Part shown: one piece after another, positions 60,027-64,000 of the stretch
Position numbering within the stretch: the stretch's first letter is position 1
Layout of the letters: every line of letters begins with the position of its first letter
NCBI RefSeq assembly: GCF_020379485.1
Contig: NC_063446.1
Coordinates: 13,873,597-13,937,596, forward strand
Source: Brassica napus
Lineage: Eukaryota; Streptophyta; Magnoliopsida; Brassicales; Brassicaceae
DNA length: 64,000 nucleotides
Direction: 5' to 3'
Notes under the pieces: model-generated
Seen by the model: only the letters and a program-made list of their open reading frames with translations
The model's database searches: none
What the model was told of the DNA's origin: nothing
Position numbers and translations under genes: made by a program

Positions 60027-60943
60027 CTAGTAGCGGTATTTACCACAATAGCCACAGCAATAATTATTAGGCTGAACAAGAAAAGCCTTCATGATCTCAA
60101 CAGAAAGATATGGATTGTTGACAACAAACAACTTGAACTCAGCAGAGTTAGCGATCGTGCTTATATTGTTCTTGATAGTAGTGAAAGCCGCATCGTTAAG
60201 GGCCTTGTCAAAAGGGATTTGGGCAAGCTCAAAGGTGTTAAGAGCGTTGGAGGAGTTAAGAGATGATATAAGATGCTTTCTACATAGGTCACGCAGATGC
60301 GGAATATCATACTTGTCCGCTGCAAGATAGAGTGATCCTACGTGTTTCTTGAGACTTTCAAGACAAATACAGCCATCAACGCAGTACATGAACTCAACTA
60401 AAGCCTCAAGTTCTTCGTGTTTCATCTCGGAGAAAGTGACTGTCTCTAGCTTAGATGAAGCCTTGAACTCGTCTGATTCCATAATCTTCTTCAACACCAC
60501 TGATCTTGATGCCTATTCAAATCCCATATATGTTAAGAAGTTGCATTAATGAAAATAAGCATTTCAAGAAAGATTTTATACAGCATTAACAACAAACAAG
60601 CATTTTATTGAGAGATTAAAAAGAATCTGGAAAGATTATTAACGCTATGAAATTAACATTTATCTCTAATGTGTTATTTTCATATACATAAAAAAAAAAT
60701 TAGTCTATGCATCTTGTACTCTATTATTCGAGAGTCAGTAATACTTTTTCTAATTCTTTATTCTTATCAATCTATCATATTTCAAGGAAGAAGTAAAGAG
60801 TGAACCAGAACAAGTTTGTGGGCGGAGATAGTTGCACCCTTATCACTGTTTCCTGCCTTGAGTAGTACATCTGGTTGCCATTGTTCTTTGAAGAGTTTCT
60901 TTAATCCACTCAAGAAGATCTCTTTGTTGTTCTGTGTTGCCAT
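60027..60943 (-). CDS. BTB/POZ domain protein
   Basis: Small BTB protein of the type that links substrates to CUL3 ubiquitin ligases. Exon 1 60943-60806 (ATG at 60943, MATQNNKEIFLSGLKKLF) and exon 2 60512-60027 join in frame to 207 aa. The BTB fold covers about residues 24-125: QPDVLLKAG, ISAHKLVLASRSVVLKKIM, TVTFSEMKHEELEALVEFMY and LYLAADKYDIPHLRDLCRKH. A helical C-terminal part follows (LNTFELAQIPFDKALNDAAF) and a Cys/Tyr-rich end (CCGYCGKYRY). Length agrees with a plant subfamily of about 207 aa that I recall at At1g01640 and near At2g40440-At2g40450, so local synteny is possible. A frame start at 60500 is GTG inside exon 2 and is not the real start. A Helitron lies 300 bp upstream. Confidence 0.88.
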
Positions 60944-61245
60944 TGCAAACACCAAAACCTGATTGTAATTTGGTCAGATACAAATTCATCAGTAGCATTT
61001 AATCATATACACGTACAAAGACTCAAGACATGCAGAGGAAGACACATAACTCATAAAAGTTTCAACTTTCAAGAGTGGAAAGATATCCTCTGTTCTCAAT
61101 TATGAACAGAGTAACACACAGAACTCATAAGATTTCAACAGAAAAAAGCTCGTTAGTACCAGAACAATCGAGGAGAAAATTAGGACGGAGACGACTTTAG
61201 CAGCTGCCGCAGAGACGTCTCTGTTACGCTTGTAGGGTTTTACAA

Positions 61246-62255
61246 TCTACTTCTATTTTAACAAGTCAATCTAAATAAAATAATTCACTTTTTTATCTAT
61301 AATAAATCTCTATAATATTATTTGAGTAGTTCGTTTCCTACGTGTCGCGTTCACGTTAACTCGGTGGTTGATTACGATGATACTCTTAATGAATCAAATA
61401 TATCTAATTATCTTTATTAAATATTTATTCTATTATTTTCCTTTTTTTATCTAGGTTTCTTTTTCTTTATTTTTCAAAAAACCAATATAATAAATAAAAT
61501 TTAGAAATTTTAAAAACGAAAATATCTTTTTATAATCTTGATTTTAAAATAAAGAAATAATCTTGATTTTAAAGTAAAGAAATAATCTTCCCTTTTAAAA
61601 GATAATCTTAAAAAACATAATATATATTTTAAAAGTATTAAGTATTTTATTTACATCAATCTATTTCTCAAATTATTACAAAATAATTTAGTAACATAAG
61701 TTAAGATATATTTAATGAGTAAAATTTAATTTAATCTTTTTTTATTTAAGTTCCCTTTTATATTTTTCAAATTAACATATATGATAAATAAAATATTAAT
61801 AAAATTTAAGAAGAATATATTTTTATATATATAATGTGATTTCATAAAAAGGAAAGTTTAGAAAAATAATCTTGATATCAAAGTAAGGAAATAATCTTCC
61901 CTTTTAAAATTTATCGGTTATGTTTTTATGTAACTTTGTACCTATCATCATTTTATTTTTATAATTTTCTATTTCCAAATTAACATATACAAAATTACTG
62001 AAAATCAAAATATATTTATACATCTAAGATGAACAACCAGCTAATACAATGAATAGAAATAGTTATACTTTAATTTGACGGAATATATGTAACAAAATGT
62101 ACCCACAAAATGAGTAACTACACCAATTCAATTTTTTTATACAAAGTCAAACATTAAATTAAAATAATATATTTTATTTATAGTAATATTTTTATACATA
62201 TAAATTATAGAACGGCTCAACATATTACAAATAAATATGAAATTTTCAAATAATA

Positions 62256-62292
<37 letters not shown>

Positions 62293-62827
62293 CCAACTAT
62301 TTCTTGCTGTCAAAAAAAAAAAAAAATATTAGCCAACTATTACAATTAAGTATTTTGTATAACTTATATATATATATGCATAAGGTTTCAAAGGACTATC
62401 ATTGTTATATTTATTTATGTAACTTTGAATCGTCGACACTTTAATTTACTTTTACTATTTGAATCTCAAAACAATATATATTGAATAATATATAATCTTA
62501 CTAAAATATGTTTACAAATCTAAGACAAGAATTAAACTACATCAAAATAACAAAATTAATCAAAATTTTAAATTGTACAACAAAAATATTATAGTTGAAT
62601 CGGAAAAATAAATGCTATCTAATATATCCAAATAATAATCAAACAGTCGAGATATGATATATCCAAAATTATAGATCTAATTAAAATAACATAATGTTAT
62701 TTAAAACCATTCATACTGCTGACAATATAAATAATAGAATAATTAAAACTAAAATATTAATAAATTATTATAATATATTTATTTTATAATATTTATACCC
62801 GTGCATGAGCACGGAAAAATCACCTAG
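61246..62827 (+). mobile_element. Non-autonomous Helitron, 1.58 kb, just upstream of the BTB gene
   Basis: The 3' end is clear: CCGTGC-ATGA-GCACGG hairpin (62799-62814), then CTAG at 62824-62827 and a host T. The 5' end is taken as TCTACTTCTATTTTAACAAG from 61246, after A, followed by CCTACGTGTCGCGTTCACG, a GC-richer segment common near Helitron 5' ends. The interior is AT-rich, with a (TA)n tract at about 62263-62290, and has no gene. Confidence 0.7.
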
Positions 62828-63872
62828 TTCAATGTTACTTTTTGATCTTAAATGTATTTTAAAATCTATTGTTATTATTATAAGTATTCATTTTGAAAAT
62901 AGACACAACAATCATCAAAAACTGGAAAATGCCTCAGTCAAAAATCTATAACAGAAACTTAAAAACACATTGAAAAAAATTATAATCTGAATTCAAGAAG
63001 GTGGTGATGTGTCTAGAATTTAACCGGTGAAATTAATTTGACTATGAACAAAAGGCGGAGCTAAATAGATAACCTGAAAATCAAGAAGGAGCATGTCTGA
63101 CTCCCATGAGATCTCCACCACGGTGTACATTCCTGGTCTCCCAGAAATGGAACAAGCAAACTTCAACGTCAGAGGAAGAGCGGCCAGTCTGTAAATTAGA
63201 GAGGAAGACTGAAACGTTAGCCATAGGTTACAGTTTTTGTTTACTGGTTAGTTTAGAATGAATGAGAGAATGATTCTCAAAGTAGGAAAGCATACTTTTT
63301 TATAGTCGAACATCCACCACCTTGTAGAATCAAAACTCGCATTGAATATAGATCATGGATGATCGATTAATGGAGGGTTTTAAGAGGATAATTCGGTTAC
63401 TGGTATCGTTTCGGACCGTAAGGAAGAAGTTGAAAAATCGTCTGCGCAATCCTAATCGCCATTTGTTTTAGGGATGCAAAGATGAACACATGCTAATCCT
63501 AATATATAACGCGGTGTTTCATGTAGGCGAAGTTGATATATTATGGTATGGGCCCGAAGAAGAGTCACAGCTCAACAAAACAAAAGCCCGAATGAATCGC
63601 AGAACCGATTAAATGATACGGCGCGTTTTGAAAAAAAGACACGTGTCATCGTCTCCCTCTCCCTGACATGGCAGCAGGAGGAAAAATGAATAGTATACTT
63701 TATATGAATAGATTTATTTTAAAAATAGATAATGATTTTAAATGGAATTTCTCAATTTTTTCTTCCGGCTTGATCATGAATAATGCATGTACTTCCCTTG
63801 AAGGTAACTTTACATCTATTAGTAATCATACGAAAAGAAATTTTATTTTGAAGTTTGCAAATTTTTATATCC
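62828..63872 (-). mobile_element. Helitron 5' portion, truncated at the left
   Basis: Minus strand starts near TCTATTCATATAAAGTATAC (about 63711) and shares features with the 27437 end: GCTGCCATGTCA, GACACGTGTC (63639-63648), AACCGATTAAATGA and a TATA-like GACTATAAAAAAG (about 63303). It contains an RPA-like exon fragment. No 3' hairpin belongs to it; it may be cut by the Helitron ending at 62827. Confidence 0.5.
63074..63188 (-). pseudogene. RPA70-like (DUF223, OB-fold) exon fragment from a Helitron
   Basis: Between an acceptor (TTTACAG, 63189) and a donor (CAG-GTTATC, 63074) the minus strand reads SSSDVEVCLFHFWETRNVHR and GGDLMGV. Crucifer Helitron-borne RPA1-like proteins have a first OB-fold exon of the type ...V.V.LL.FWEARN...GGELMGVDMLLLD. 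One extra base after MGV shifts the frame; the other frame gives DMLLLDFQ. So it is a decayed copy. Confidence 0.65.
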
Positions 63873-64000
63873 GAAGGAAGGTCAGCGTCTACCTAGTCCA
63901 TATGCATCTGAGACTTAAATAGCGCCATACACCGAGAGATTTTCAAGGGAGCCCTCATTTCTTTTTTTTTTTGTGTGTGTATACGATAAATTCCTACCAA
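63873..64000 (-). repeat. Left edge of a third copy of the F-box duplication unit
   Basis: GAAGGAAGGTCAGCGTCTAC to the window end (ATTCCTACCAA) aligns with 47801-47932 of unit A, including CTAGTCCATATGCAT, TTAAATAGCGCCATACAC and GAGAGATTTTCAAGG. A third F-box copy may follow outside the window. Confidence 0.8.

Overview
This is plant nuclear DNA, very probably from a Brassica-type crucifer. It has AT-rich intergenic DNA, split genes with GT-AG introns, and dense transposable elements of families common in Brassicaceae. Where host genes are recognisable, their order matches what I recall of Arabidopsis chromosome 2 around At2g40280-At2g40330: PMT23, eIF2-alpha, polygalacturonase, PYL6. Neighbours I would expect there (a ferritin gene, a TBL gene) were not found. 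One member, eIF2-alpha, is decaying. That pattern fits one fractionated sub-genome copy after the Brassica triplication. The synteny is from memory and needs a search.

Layout. 1-6458: right-hand part of a CACTA transposon (transposase on minus, subterminal CCGAGGAA-type repeats, an internal 163-bp tandem array). 8050-15183: a complete CACTA element of another family (TSD AAA, TNP2-like and TNPA-like genes on plus, ACGACGAAA-type repeats). 16903-20307: intact PMT23-like methyltransferase (minus, 8 exons). 22714-24427: eIF2-alpha pseudogene. 24690-30730: LINE fragment and several Helitrons, one carrying a captured neprosin-like fragment. 31465-33088: intact polygalacturonase, bracketed by a ~160-bp direct repeat. 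37041-37682: intact PYL6-like abscisic-acid receptor (minus). 40876-46787: a retroposed sequence with a 14-bp TSD, split by a Ty1/copia element with identical LTRs. 47801-58145: two diverged F-box gene units separated by a nested PIF/Harbinger element; a third copy of the unit's left edge begins at 63873, at the window's end. 60027-60943: intact two-exon BTB/POZ gene (minus) with a Helitron just upstream. 63074-63188: a Helitron-type RPA-like exon fragment.

The host genes act separately: Golgi/cell-wall methyltransferase, wall polygalacturonase, ABA receptor, and two probable ubiquitin-ligase adaptors (F-box, BTB). They do not form an operon or cluster pathway. No rRNA, tRNA or CRISPR was seen. 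I found no convincing new biological system. The most unusual points are the nested insertions whose boundaries can be read to the base, the young-looking but multiply broken copia element, the gene-capturing Helitron, and an F-box protein with a C-terminal hydrophobic tail. All exon boundaries were read by eye.
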